Source: JAZKHE01 sp040385525 (GTDB taxonomy: Bacteria > Bacteroidota > Bacteroidia > UBA4408). Taken from it: 64,000 bases of DNA. The translations under genes were made by a program, and so were the position numbers. Below the pieces are notes generated by a model. It saw nothing but the letters and a program-made list of their open reading frames with translations. It made no database searches and was not told where the DNA came from. The DNA is taken from NCBI GenBank assembly GCA_040385525.1, contig JAZKHE010000006.1, positions 186,001-250,000 of the forward strand. The letters are read 5' to 3'. Shown here in pieces: positions 17,522 through 26,201 of the stretch (positions are counted from its first letter, which is position 1; every line of letters begins with the position of its first letter).

Positions 17522-18304
17522 ATGCAAGAAGAGGAAGTAATAAGGGATGAAGCAAAAGAGTTTTTTGAACGTTCGATTGAAGGTTCAGGTAAATCTAATG
17601 CAATAGACGATTTTCACGAAATTAAAAGTCGTTTGTATGACTTTTATTCCCCTGAATCAAAGTCAATTTTTTTAGACGAAATTGAAAAACAAATAACAAC
17701 TTCACTTCAAAAACATAGGGACAAAACTCATGGAGGAAAGCCAGAAAAAAATTGTATCTACGAAAAAAAACCAGTTAAATTACTCTACTATATTAAACAA
17801 GAAATAGAGACATTGCCAATTGTTGCACATCAAAAAAATATAACAAACCCAACACAAGAGAGAAATAAGGTTTTTATTAGTTATAGCCACCTTGACAATG
17901 AATATTTAACAGATATACAAAGACACTTTAAGCCATTCCTGAGTCATATCGACTTTTGGGATGACACTAAAATACTTCCAGGGCAAAAATGGAAGGAAGA
18001 AATTCGTAAAGCAATTAACGAAACGAAAGTTGCAATTTTATTGATCAGTACCGACTTTTTAGGTTCTGATTTTATATCAACTGACGAGTTACCTCCATTA
18101 TTAAAAGCAGCAGAAGAGAATGGCGCAGTTATTCTAATTGTGATTTTAAAGCCATGCCTTTTTGAGGAGTTTGAAGCCTTAAATCAATATCAAGCAATGA
18201 ACTCACCAAGCCGACCAATTCTTAAAATGGATTACTCCGAAAAAGAAGAATTGTATGTAAACTTAGTTAGACAAACAAAACGAATATTAAATGGCGAACG
18301 ATAG
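17522..18304 (+). CDS. TIR-domain protein, putative NADase effector
   Basis: A 260-residue soluble protein. Residues 1-110 are mostly helical with no recognised domain. Residues 116-225 form a TIR domain: KVFISYSHLDNEYL, FWDDTKILPGQKWKEEI, and ILLISTDFLGSDFISTDEL with Glu189 at the position of the catalytic glutamate of TIR NADases. Bacterial TIR proteins often deplete NAD in anti-phage responses, and that role is inferred here. It is on the plus strand inside an otherwise minus-strand core gene cluster. It is flanked by CAAAACGT (17510) and TACTAAC (18314), which suggests acquisition as a single-gene cassette. Confidence 0.82.
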   Translation: MQEEEVIRDEAKEFFERSIEGSGKSNAIDDFHEIKSRLYDFYSPESKSIFLDEIEKQITTSLQKHRDKTHGGKPEKNCIYEKKPVKLLYYIKQEIETLPIVAHQKNITNPTQERNKVFISYSHLDNEYLTDIQRHFKPFLSHIDFWDDTKILPGQKWKEEIRKAINETKVAILLISTDFLGSDFISTDELPPLLKAAEENGAVILIVILKPCLFEEFEALNQYQAMNSPSRPILKMDYSEKEELYVNLVRQTKRILNGER

Positions 18305-18313
18305 AAAAACCAA

Positions 18314-18320
18314 TACTAAC
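18314..18320 (+). other. Cassette-boundary-like box after the TIR gene
   Basis: TACTAAC lies 10 bases after the TIR stop codon. An identical heptamer starts 8 bases after the stop of the TonB-domain lipoprotein gene (56877-56883), where it opens an attC-like palindrome. Confidence 0.35.
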
Positions 18321-18467
18321 AGACGTTTGGCAAAAAAGCGAGTTAATAACTTAGCTGATATAAAACTTCTAAATCGTGAAGTTTTTAATGTTAAATAAAT
18401 TTCTATTCCATTAAATTTTCCAAATATTAAAAAAACACAAAATAATTTAATCACTATCACTACAATT

Positions 18468-18833
18468 TTGTTGGTGTTTTTTGCAATTACTAATTGCATT
18501 TTAGCTTACACCAAGATTAATGAACCATTCGATAGTAGCGAGTTTTCAGGTATTAAAAATGCAGCTATTAGTTTTTATTGTATGCTTGTTTTTATTTTTA
18601 GTGCATTACAAATTTTGAGCGCAGTATTTTTTTATAAATTAAAACGTTGGGCTTATTTTTTAAATATAGTGCTTGTAATTTTAACTATGCCTATATTAGG
18701 CTTTGGAAGCATTACTGCAGTTGTGTTTGAGCTATCTCCTGGTGCTAGCATTTCGTTTACAGCTGAAGTTTTACCTGCAATTATTTTGTTATTGCTTGTT
18801 TTAAATTTTAAAACATTTAAAAAGGTGAGCTAA
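18468..18833 (+). CDS. Small four-helix membrane protein, start uncertain
   Basis: About 121 residues or more with four hydrophobic segments (ISFYCMLVFIFSALQILSAV, WAYFLNIVLVILTMPILGF and a C-terminal IILLLLVLNF). No family is recognised. The frame is open from 18399 but has no ATG before the first membrane segment; the coordinate given is a TTG. A good ATG lies at 18389 in another frame (MLNKFLFH then stop), so a small indel near 18410 may have separated the start from the body. It sits downstream of the TIR gene in the recN/porD gap. Confidence 0.5.
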   Translation: MLVFFAITNCILAYTKINEPFDSSEFSGIKNAAISFYCMLVFIFSALQILSAVFFYKLKRWAYFLNIVLVILTMPILGFGSITAVVFELSPGASISFTAEVLPAIILLLLVLNFKTFKKVS

Positions 18834-18837
18834 AAAA

Positions 18838-18878
18838 TAGATTCTTCACTGTGTTCAGAATGACAAACTAGGTGTGAG
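18838..18878. repeat. Partial copy of a dispersed intergenic repeat
   Basis: TAGATTCTTC, then TCAGAATGACAAACTAG and TGTGAG, matches the right half of the element at 27690-27761 almost base for base, with a 1-2 base length difference in the centre. Only the right arm is present here. Confidence 0.6.
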
Positions 18879-18923
18879 TTGAGCTCAGGAGATTGCGTTG
18901 CTCGTACCTTGCTCGCAAATTTG

Positions 18924-19829
18924 TTATTGCTGCATTTTATTGTATTTCTGAGTGTTTGCCGGGTTTATTAAATTTAAAACGGGTAGCAGTTTTGTTTTTT
19001 CGGCAGCAGGTGCAGGTTTAAAAATATTTACAATTTCATCTGCCTTAGCTTGAAAAAACACCAACATTAAATACGAATTCGGATTGGTTTGGTAAACTTT
19101 ATCTAACGAAATTAAAGCATCTGCTATTGTTTTACGAGCTGTTGGTAAATCGTTTGTCATTTTATCTAAACCGTTTAAATGGTAATTATAAACGCAAGTT
19201 CTAAGTGTTTTAAAATTGGAATTCAATAAATTTTCAATTAACCAATATCTATTTTTATCGTCATCAAAAGATTTCCAACCTTTGTCTCCCCCATTTTGAG
19301 ACAAGTTGGTAACGTTTAATGCTTTTTGAAAATAAGGCGTTCCTCCTTCTAACGAAAACGAATCGTAATCTAAGCCAACGGCTACATAAGCATAAAATGC
19401 AACCATTGAAGTTAAGTTGTTTGTAAACGTATTTTCGTTAAACTCAAAGGGTTGGTACTCTACATATTTAAAATTAAAATCGTTGTCGTTGTAGTTTAAC
19501 AACATTGTTGTGTACGACGATTTATAAACTGGTCGGCGTGTTTGTATTTGTAAAGTGCCCGTAAACTGGTCGTTTGAAACCGCGTTGGTAACATTAATTA
19601 AAAGCGAAATTTCAATACGTTCTTCTTGTTTAAAACCATCTGTAGTCCATTTGGTATTATTTAAAAATTCGGTAATAGATGTTTCCATTGTTTTAAACAC
19701 ACGTTTATCAACGTTTGCCACTTGGTCGGCAACAACTTTTACGGTTGCTAAAATTTCTTGCGCCGAACTAGTTAAAGTTGATGCTAAAAATATAACAATG
19801 AGTAATCTATTTATTTTAGTTTTAAACAT
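18924..19829 (-). CDS. porD: Type IX secretion system protein PorD (DUF4835)
   Basis: A 301-residue exported protein with a signal peptide (MFKTKINRLLIVIFLASTLTSS). The body matches the DUF4835/PorD family: FLNNTKWTTDGF, EERIEISLLINVT, LQIQTRRPVYKSSY, a long middle region with YVAVGLDYDSFSLEGG, and a C-terminal helical bundle. In Porphyromonas PorD is needed for gingipain secretion. The start overlaps the end of coaBC by 8 bases, so it is cotranscribed in the bamD-rpoZ-coaBC-porD operon. Confidence 0.9.
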   Translation of the reverse strand: MFKTKINRLLIVIFLASTLTSSAQEILATVKVVADQVANVDKRVFKTMETSITEFLNNTKWTTDGFKQEERIEISLLINVTNAVSNDQFTGTLQIQTRRPVYKSSYTTMLLNYNDNDFNFKYVEYQPFEFNENTFTNNLTSMVAFYAYVAVGLDYDSFSLEGGTPYFQKALNVTNLSQNGGDKGWKSFDDDKNRYWLIENLLNSNFKTLRTCVYNYHLNGLDKMTNDLPTARKTIADALISLDKVYQTNPNSYLMLVFFQAKADEIVNIFKPAPAAEKTKLLPVLNLINPANTQKYNKMQQ

Positions 19830-21024
19830 TAAGCAGACTTTTTATTTTAGCAACTATATCTTGCGCTACTTGTTGCTTAGATTTTAACTCAAAAACTTCT
19901 GTTTTATTGTGTTTGTCAATAATTGTTATTTTATTGGTATCAGCCGAAAAGCCTGCACCTGCATCATTTAAAGAGTTTAGAACAATAAAATCTAAATTCT
20001 TTTTTTCTAGTTTTTTTTGTGCGTTTGCTAATTCGTTTTCGGTTTCTAAAGCAAAGCCAACCAAAATTTGATTTGCTTTTTTTTGAGCACCTAATTGCGC
20101 TAAAATATCAGTTGTTTTTTTTAATTCGATGGTAAAAGTTGCATCGTTTTTTTTAATTTTTTGTTCTGCAATTGTTACAGGCGCATAATCGGCAACAGCA
20201 GCAGACATAACAGCTACAGAACACGAATCAAATTGGTTTTCGCAAGCTTGTAACATTTGTTGTGCTGAAGTAACTTTTATTACTTGTATATTTTTGTGCT
20301 CAATTTTTTGATGCGTTGGACCAGTTACTAAAACCACTTCTGCTCCATTTTCAGCAAGCTCTAAAGCAATTGCAAAACCCATTTTTCCGCTAGAGTGATT
20401 ACCAATAAACCGAACAGGATCTATTGCTTCGTAGGTTGGGCCAGCAGTTACCAACACTTTTTTATTAGCTAACGAAGTTTTTTTTTTAAAGAAATTGGTT
20501 AAATAATCTACAATATTTTCTGGCTCAGCCATTCTTCCTTGACCAACTAAACCGCTAGCTAATTCGCCACTTTCGGCTTCAATAATATAATTTCCAAACT
20601 CAAGTAATTTGTTTCTGTTGGCTACAGAACTTGGGTGAATGTACATATCCAAATCCATTGCAGGAGCAACAATAACTGGGCATTTAGCGGATAAATAAGT
20701 AGCTAATAATAAATTATCGCACAAACCATTAGCCATTTTAGCAATAGTGTTTGCGCTTGCTGGTGCAATAAGCATAACATCTGCCCAAAGGGCAAGTTCT
20801 ACGTGGTTGTTCCACTCTCCTGTTTCGTTATTTGAATACGTAGAGTAAACAGGATTTTTAGAAACTGTAGAAAGTGTTAAAGGAGTTATAAAAGACAAAG
20901 AAGCAGGTGTCATAATGATTTTAACATTAGCACCTGCTTTAGTAAGTAATCGAGTAAGATGAGCTGTTTTATAAGCAGCAATACTTCCGGTTACACCCAA
21001 TACTATGTTTTTGTTTTGCAACAT
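19822..21024 (-). CDS. coaBC: Bifunctional phosphopantothenoylcysteine decarboxylase / phosphopantothenate-cysteine ligase
   Basis: Two consecutive steps of coenzyme A synthesis. The N-terminal CoaC flavoprotein shows GVTGSIAAYK, HVELALWAD and APAMDLDMY (the PXMNxxMW-like substrate clamp). The C-terminal CoaB half shows AGPTYEAIDPVRFIGNHSSG, MSAAVADY and GFALETE. The length of 400 is normal. The gene sits between rpoZ and porD on the same strand and overlaps porD. Confidence 0.97.
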   Translation of the reverse strand: MLQNKNIVLGVTGSIAAYKTAHLTRLLTKAGANVKIIMTPASLSFITPLTLSTVSKNPVYSTYSNNETGEWNNHVELALWADVMLIAPASANTIAKMANGLCDNLLLATYLSAKCPVIVAPAMDLDMYIHPSSVANRNKLLEFGNYIIEAESGELASGLVGQGRMAEPENIVDYLTNFFKKKTSLANKKVLVTAGPTYEAIDPVRFIGNHSSGKMGFAIALELAENGAEVVLVTGPTHQKIEHKNIQVIKVTSAQQMLQACENQFDSCSVAVMSAAVADYAPVTIAEQKIKKNDATFTIELKKTTDILAQLGAQKKANQILVGFALETENELANAQKKLEKKNLDFIVLNSLNDAGAGFSADTNKITIIDKHNKTEVFELKSKQQVAQDIVAKIKSLLNV

Positions 21025-21049
21025 AAAAAGGGGTAGTTTCTATAAAAAA

Positions 21050-21391
21050 TTATAGCGTATCTTCAGTTGTAGCTTCTGGATTTCTAAAGTAAACTTTACC
21101 ATCAATAAACTCCTGAACAGCGATACTGCTTGGTTTAGGCAATTTTTCGTAAAATTTAGAAATCTCAATTTGTTCGCGATTTTCAAAAATCTCTTCTAAA
21201 TTATCTGTGTTAGAAGCAAACTCTTGTAATTTGTTGGTTAATTCTTCTTTTAACTCAGCAGAAATTTGGTTTGCTCTTTTAGAAATAATAGAGATAGCCT
21301 CGTAAGTATTTCCAGTTTTAGCGTCAAATTCGCGTAAATCACGAGTGATAGTACTAGGTTCTGCGTTTGTTTTTTTAAAGTTAATTCCCAT
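21050..21391 (-). CDS. rpoZ: RNA polymerase omega subunit (RpoZ/Rpb6 family)
   Basis: A 113-residue protein with the Bacteroidota omega signature: GNTYEAISIISKRANQIS near residue 28, matching the conserved omega core that chaperones beta' assembly, and a C-terminal PSSIAVQEFIDGKVYFRNPE. It lies 17 bases after bamD and 25 bases before coaBC on the same strand. Confidence 0.88.
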   Translation of the reverse strand: MGINFKKTNAEPSTITRDLREFDAKTGNTYEAISIISKRANQISAELKEELTNKLQEFASNTDNLEEIFENREQIEISKFYEKLPKPSSIAVQEFIDGKVYFRNPEATTEDTL

Positions 21392-21408
21392 TTTATATAT
21401 CTGTTTTG

Positions 21409-22212
21409 TTATTTATTTTTCTTTTCCATGTATTTAACAGCACTTTCGTACATCGATTCAGCACTTTTTAAATACTTACTATTTGGAAAATTATCTGCAA
21501 ATTTAATGTAATATTCGCTAGTTGCACCATATCTCTCCATTTTTTTTTCGTCGATGCTATTATTTGCTAATAAATACGAAGCTTTTATAATTAAATAATT
21601 TACTTCTTCGCGGTATTTATTGTCAGGAAAATCTTTAAGCATATTGTTAAATGCAAAAACTGATGCCTTGTACTCGCCAATATTAAAGTAAAGTTTTGCG
21701 TTTTCGTAGGCTTTTTGTTCTAGTTTTTCTCTTAACTTATCTAAATACGCATTGCACTCGGGCATGTATTTGCTTTGCGGATAAAGGGTTACAAACATTT
21801 GAAACTCATTAATTGCTGAAATAGAATTAGATTGATCTAAACTATAACGTGGCGAATCGATAAAAAAACAATAAGCAGACATAAAACCAGCTTCTTCGGC
21901 GTATTTACCAGTTGGATACGTTTTTTGAAGATTTTTAAAATGGTAACTTGCTAGCAAATTATCGCCTACTTCGTAATTGCAGTAAGCAAAATAATAATAA
22001 ACGTCCTCTCCTTTTGTAGTTCCTCTAAAAATGGTTACTAACTCTTCAAAAAGCGGCAAAGCTCTACCAAAATCGTTTTTTTCGTAGTATTCAACAGCTT
22101 TTTTATACTTTAATTCGTAGTCGTTACTTTTAAGCAAACGCTGGTAGCCATCGCAAGACACAAGGCTTAGCGAAACAAAAAGTATAAATAAAAGAGGTAA
22201 TCTAAATTTCAT
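21409..22212 (-). CDS. bamD: Outer-membrane assembly lipoprotein BamD
   Basis: A 267-residue TPR lipoprotein of the BAM complex that inserts beta-barrels into the outer membrane. The lipobox is SLSLVSC with the lipidated Cys20. Five TPR-like units follow: AVEYYEKNDFGRALPLFEEL, YYYFAYCNYEVGDNLLASYH, AINEFQMFVTLYPQSKY, ASVFAFNNMLKDFPDNKY and YIKFADNFPNSKYLKSAE. It is the first gene of the bamD-rpoZ-coaBC-porD cluster, with a -7 box 8 bases upstream. Confidence 0.95.
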   Translation of the reverse strand: MKFRLPLLFILFVSLSLVSCDGYQRLLKSNDYELKYKKAVEYYEKNDFGRALPLFEELVTIFRGTTKGEDVYYYFAYCNYEVGDNLLASYHFKNLQKTYPTGKYAEEAGFMSAYCFFIDSPRYSLDQSNSISAINEFQMFVTLYPQSKYMPECNAYLDKLREKLEQKAYENAKLYFNIGEYKASVFAFNNMLKDFPDNKYREEVNYLIIKASYLLANNSIDEKKMERYGATSEYYIKFADNFPNSKYLKSAESMYESAVKYMEKKNK

Positions 22213-22219
22213 TGGGTTG

Positions 22220-22227
22220 CAAAGTTA
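22220..22227 (-). promoter_or_regulatory. Candidate -7 box of the bamD operon
   Basis: TAACTTTG on the minus strand matches TAnnTTTG and ends 8 bases before the bamD ATG, implying a leader of only a few bases. No -33 TTG at proper spacing is seen. Confidence 0.45.
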
Positions 22228-22295
22228 TAAATTTAATTAAAACTAAAAGCTAAACGAATTCTGCTTAATAACAGTATGCTGTTCTTAAATTTATT

Positions 22296-22326
22296 TTGAA
22301 ATAAAGCTATTTTTACTATAAATTTG
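22296..22326 (+). promoter_or_regulatory. Promoter of the Spt-like gene
   Basis: TTTTG ending at 22298 (-33) and TAAATTTG at 22319-22326 (-7), with 20 bases between TTG and the TA. Both fit the Bacteroidota consensus. The leader to the GTG start would be about 48 bases. Confidence 0.6.
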
Positions 22327-22380
22327 TGTAAGATTTTATTCTGAACTCACGGAAATTAACAATTTATAAAAAGCAACACA

Positions 22381-23619
22381 GTGGATTTATTTGAGAAAAT
22401 TAAGAAAAACAGAGGCCCAATTGGTCAACATTCTAAAGAATCGCATGGTTATTTTACCTTCCCAAAATTAGAAGGCGAAATTGGCCCTAGAATGTTATTT
22501 AGAGGAAAAGAGCGTTTAAATTGGAGTTTGAATAACTATTTAGGTTTAGCTAACCATCCAGAAGTTAGAAAAGCTGATGCAGATGCTGCTGCGCAATACG
22601 GAATGGCTTTACCAATGGGTGCTCGTATGATGAGCGGTAACTCAAATCAACACGAAGAATTAGAAGCAGGTTTAGCAAAATTAGTTCATAAACAAGATGC
22701 CATTTTGTGTAATTTTGGTTACCAAGCAATGGTTTCGGCAATTGACTGTTTAGTTGATAGACATGACGTTATTGTTTATGATGCAGAATCGCACGCATGT
22801 ATTTTAGATGGTATGCGTTTGCATATTGGTAAACGTTTTGTTTTTCCACACAACGATATTGTTTCTTGTGAAAAACAATTAGAAAGAGCTACAAAAATTG
22901 TTGAAGAAACTGGTGGTTCTATTTTAGTTATTACAGAAGGAGTTTTTGGAATGAGCGGAAACCAAGGTAAATTAAAAGAAATTGTTGAATTAAAAAAGAA
23001 GTTTCAGTTCCGTTTATTTGTTGATGATGCGCATGGTGTTGGTGTTATGGGGCCAAATGGTGGCGGTACAGGCGAAGAGCAAGGTTGTCAAGATGGAATA
23101 GATATTTATTTTGGAACATTTGCAAAAGCATTTGCTTCTATTGGTGGTTTTATTGCTGCTGATGAGTTTGTGGTTGAATATTTACGTTACAATATGCGTT
23201 CGCAAATATTTGCAAAAGCATTGCCAATGCCAATAGTTGTAGGCGCTTTAAAACGTTTAGAATTAATTAACCAACCAGAACACCGCAAAAAACTTTTTGT
23301 AATTATTAAAGCTTTGCAAAGCGGTTTAAAAGAAGCAGGATTTAATATTGGAACAACTAACTCGCCTGTAACTCCTGTTTACTTAAATGGATCAATTCCT
23401 GAAGCAACAAACATGGTGTTAGATTTAAGAGAAAACTTTAACATTTTCTGCTCAATGGTGGTTTACCCAGTTGTACCAAAAGGCGTAATTATATTACGTT
23501 TAATACCTACTGCTGTTCACTCTTTAGAAGATGTAGCGTATACAATTGATTGCTTTAAAAAAGTATCTAGTAAATTGTTTAGTGGTCAGTATCAAGCAGA
23601 TAAAATTGCTGCTCACTAA
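22381..23619 (+). CDS. Alpha-oxoamine synthase, probable serine palmitoyltransferase-like enzyme
   Basis: A PLP enzyme of the family that condenses an amino acid with an acyl-CoA (KBL, BioF, HemA, Spt). Seen: NWSLNNYLGLANHPEV, MGARMMSGNSNQHEELE, the cofactor aspartate and histidine in FVDDAHGVGVMG, and the PLP lysine in YFGTFAKAFASIGGF. The N-terminal ~35 residues (KKNRGPIGQHSKESHGYF) are typical of the Bacteroidota subgroup thought to make sphingolipid or sulfonolipid long-chain bases. The substrates are inferred, and 2-amino-3-ketobutyrate ligase is an alternative. The start is GTG. It is monocistronic with a terminator at 23640. Confidence 0.87.
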   Translation: MDLFEKIKKNRGPIGQHSKESHGYFTFPKLEGEIGPRMLFRGKERLNWSLNNYLGLANHPEVRKADADAAAQYGMALPMGARMMSGNSNQHEELEAGLAKLVHKQDAILCNFGYQAMVSAIDCLVDRHDVIVYDAESHACILDGMRLHIGKRFVFPHNDIVSCEKQLERATKIVEETGGSILVITEGVFGMSGNQGKLKEIVELKKKFQFRLFVDDAHGVGVMGPNGGGTGEEQGCQDGIDIYFGTFAKAFASIGGFIAADEFVVEYLRYNMRSQIFAKALPMPIVVGALKRLELINQPEHRKKLFVIIKALQSGLKEAGFNIGTTNSPVTPVYLNGSIPEATNMVLDLRENFNIFCSMVVYPVVPKGVIILRLIPTAVHSLEDVAYTIDCFKKVSSKLFSGQYQADKIAAH

Positions 23620-23639
23620 AAATAATTTCGTTTAATTTT

Positions 23640-23673
23640 AAAATCCTCGGTTGAAAAATCGAGGATTTTTTGT
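23640..23673 (+). terminator. Rho-independent terminator of the Spt-like gene
   Basis: AAATCCTCG, a 10-base loop and CGAGGATTT followed by a T run, 21 bases after the stop. Confidence 0.85.
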
Positions 23674-23744
23674 TTTTAATCGAAATATTATTTTATTTTT
23701 ATAGAATAAAATCACAAACAAACATTTGCTAAAACTTAGTTGGG

Positions 23745-24766
23745 ATGAAAAAAGTAATTATTGCCATTTTATTAGTTGTTATTTTTTTAATTGGGGGCTG
23801 GCTTATTTGGGAGCAAACAGGTAACGAAGCCGAATTTATGCAGCCCACAACAAAGTACGCTACTTGGGCTTTTTTAATTGGAGGTTTAATAACTATTTCT
23901 CTTCCACTAGGTGCTATGGCAGGATTAGCTTTTAATCCTAAAGCAAAAACAACAGCTATGTTTACCGCTTTTGGTGCAGGAGCACTTTTGGCTGCGTTGA
24001 GTGTTGAATTAATTGCGCCTACAGTTGAAGAAATTGTTGGTCAGTTGCATAGCCCAACAGGAATGGCACACGACAAATCGCATGCATTTAAAACCATGGG
24101 CGCTCTAATTATTGGTTGTTTAGCTGGTGGATTTTTATTTTATGCTTTAGATGAATTGATTAACAGTAAAGGTGGTTTTTTACGTAAAGTAGGTACTACA
24201 ATTAATTTTATTCAACATAAAAAACACTCAGAGCATGTTTCCTCTACTGAGGTAAGTCACGAACAAAAAGAAGCTAAAGAAGAACATGGTGGTGCACCTA
24301 TGGCTATATGGTTAGGTTTGTTAATTGACGGAATTCCTGAAAGTTTTGTAATTGGGGCAGGTTTTCTTTCTATCCTATCTATGCGTTTAGGTGCTGGTAT
24401 CGACCCATCTTTTCTGAAGTATTGCCTTACACATTAGTTGCAGGTTTATTTCTTTCTAACTTTCCTGAGGCTTTATCTGCAAGTATTGGTATGAAAAAAT
24501 CGGGAATGTCAACAACAAAAATTATGTTGATGTGGATGTCATTAGTTGTAATTATTGCAGTTGGTTCTTTAGTTGGTTATTATATTGGTTCGTCTATTCC
24601 GCACGAAATAGAAATAGGAATTGAAGGTTTAGCTGCTGGTGCAATGCTTACCATGATTGCTCAAACAATGTTACCAGAAGCAGTGCATATTGGCGGAACA
24701 AAAGTGGTTGGTTTAGCAACACTTGTGGGTTATTTAAGTGCTGTTGCTTTTAAATTATTTGAATAA
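23745..24766 (+). pseudogene. ZIP-family divalent metal transporter, interrupted by a frameshift
   Basis: The first frame (23745-24437) encodes about 225 residues with several membrane helices, a His-rich loop (HKKHSEHVSSTEVSHEQKE) and the metal-site helix WLGLLIDGIPESFVIGAGF. It then ends in an unnatural LKYCLTH and stop. The next frame continues with LPYTLVAGLFLSNFPEALSA and TM helices to FKLFE at 24766. Adding one T to the run at 24410-24413 gives SFSEVLPYTLVAG and restores a single protein of about 340 residues. The two ZIP metal-binding helices (IPES and FPEAL) would then both be present. This is either an assembly error or recent inactivation. Confidence 0.82.
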
Positions 24767-24784
24767 ATCACACTTTTTAATATT

Positions 24785-24818
24785 AAAAAACTCCAGAGAT
24801 TTCTGGAGTTTTTTTTAT
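24785..24818. terminator. Bidirectional rho-independent terminator
   Basis: A-run, CTCCAG, loop AGATTT, CTGGAG, T-run. It lies between the convergent ZIP gene and the gene at 24822 and can serve both strands. Confidence 0.85.
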
Positions 24819-24821
24819 TTT

Positions 24822-25403
24822 TTAGAGTTCGTTTTTTAGCGGAGCGTCAATAAAATTAGCAATCTTTTCTGCTAAAGGGAGAGCTATTTCGGCATCATTA
24901 ACTGATGAAAAATAAATGGTTTCTCCACTTTTTAATTCTATAAAAATTTCAACGTAAATATTTGTTCTTGTTCGGTTAGAGTCGTTATCAATTCTTTCTT
25001 TACGTGCAACAGTTTCTATTTTAACAAACTTAATTTGTGAAAACTCAATAATTCTTTCTTTTAAAATTTTTGAAAAACTCTTTTTATGCAATCGCATTTT
25101 TTTCGAACTCTTTTCTATAAGTAATTCTTTATGCGTAAATAGTTTAAAAAGTAACATTATAAAAAAAGCCAAAGCAAAAAAGCACAGCACTAACATAGGA
25201 ATCATTGGTATTTTACCAAACTTATGCTGAATAACAAAAAGCATAGCTAATGCGAAACTAAATCCAAACAAAAGCATAATTCGTGTGAAAAGTAGATGTT
25301 TTTTGTCCGAAAAAATTAAGTAATCGTATTCTTCTTTTTTTAACGATAATTTAAACGCTAAACGTTCTTTTATCATCTGCTGTATTTCGGCAATTGCTCC
25401 CAT
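24822..25403 (-). CDS. Two-helix membrane protein of unknown function
   Basis: A 193-residue protein. An N-terminal charged helix is followed by two transmembrane segments at about 40-90 (LFTRIMLLFGFSFALAMLFV and IPMIPMLVLCFFALAFFIML). The C-terminal ~100-residue domain (LLIEKSSKKMRLHKKSFSKI, YVEIFIELKSGETIYFSS) looks like a membrane-proximal PH-like beta domain. No family is recognised. The gene starts 8 bases after the stop of the secreted Cys-rich gene at 25412 on the same strand. Confidence 0.6.
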   Translation of the reverse strand: MGAIAEIQQMIKERLAFKLSLKKEEYDYLIFSDKKHLLFTRIMLLFGFSFALAMLFVIQHKFGKIPMIPMLVLCFFALAFFIMLLFKLFTHKELLIEKSSKKMRLHKKSFSKILKERIIEFSQIKFVKIETVARKERIDNDSNRTRTNIYVEIFIELKSGETIYFSSVNDAEIALPLAEKIANFIDAPLKNEL

Positions 25404-25411
25404 AAATTAAA

Positions 25412-26167
25412 TTAGTGATTCCAATTATCTTTTTCTCTTTGCTCAACAGCATCAGGGTTTTTAGAATCGATTAAGGATGTTTTTGTAACTGTTGCATGAA
25501 ACATTCTGCTTTCAAAATATTGTTTAAAAGTAAAATTTGCAGCGTTGTTTTTCGGATTCATTACTCTAAAATCTTCACGATTTAAGGCAATCACATCTTT
25601 ATAATTAAAAACTGGTCCAAGCATATTAAATTTTTGTCCATATTTTTCGTACGAATAAACCAAACGAATATATTTAATATCATACACTTCTCTTGATGTG
25701 TTTTTATCAAATCGTTTTTGCTGAATAATGTCGTAGTTTTGCTTAAAACCATCTATTTTAGATGCATTTGAGTAATCGCAATAATTTTGTGGACAAACAA
25801 TTTCTTGCGGAAAACAATGATTTGGACATTTAGGAATATTATACGGACAACATTCTGGAGTATTAACTCTTTTTAAAAATTCATCACTTGGCAAATAAGG
25901 AATTTGTCCGAATGCAAATTGGTTTTGAAATTCATAAAAACTGCAAGAACTGTCTACTCGCAAAGGAAAATATCCTTGAATTAATCCTTCGCAATAGGCT
26001 TTAATCAATAATACTGGAATTTCTTTTGCTGCTAAATTAAATTTTTCGTTTAATTGAATTTTCATTATTTCGCCCTGACTATAGCTGTTTTGTTGCGCCT
26101 TTGTAGTAGAAGAAACAACTAAAAACAAAACGATAATTTGCGCTAAAAAATATTTTTTAAAAAACAT
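25412..26167 (-). CDS. Secreted hypothetical protein with a cysteine-rich middle
   Basis: A 251-residue protein with a signal peptide (LVVSSTTKAQ). The centre contains a cysteine-rich segment (TPECCPYNIPKCPNHCFPQ) with at least six Cys, suggesting disulfides or metal binding outside the cytoplasm. Regions such as LLIKAYCEGLIQGYFPL and YIRLVYSYEKYGQKF faintly recall GldN-like exported proteins, but this is too weak to name. It lies 34 bases after the secreted gene at 26202, in a three-gene minus-strand group. Confidence 0.6.
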   Translation of the reverse strand: MFFKKYFLAQIIVLFLVVSSTTKAQQNSYSQGEIMKIQLNEKFNLAAKEIPVLLIKAYCEGLIQGYFPLRVDSSCSFYEFQNQFAFGQIPYLPSDEFLKRVNTPECCPYNIPKCPNHCFPQEIVCPQNYCDYSNASKIDGFKQNYDIIQQKRFDKNTSREVYDIKYIRLVYSYEKYGQKFNMLGPVFNYKDVIALNREDFRVMNPKNNAANFTFKQYFESRMFHATVTKTSLIDSKNPDAVEQREKDNWNH

Positions 26168-26201
26168 AGTGTGCTTTATTATTAATAAGTAAAACGGTTA
26201 T

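Noticed and set aside
25412..26167. GldN homologue
   Set aside because: Only faint similarity in two short segments and no neighbouring gld genes; the call was left as hypothetical.
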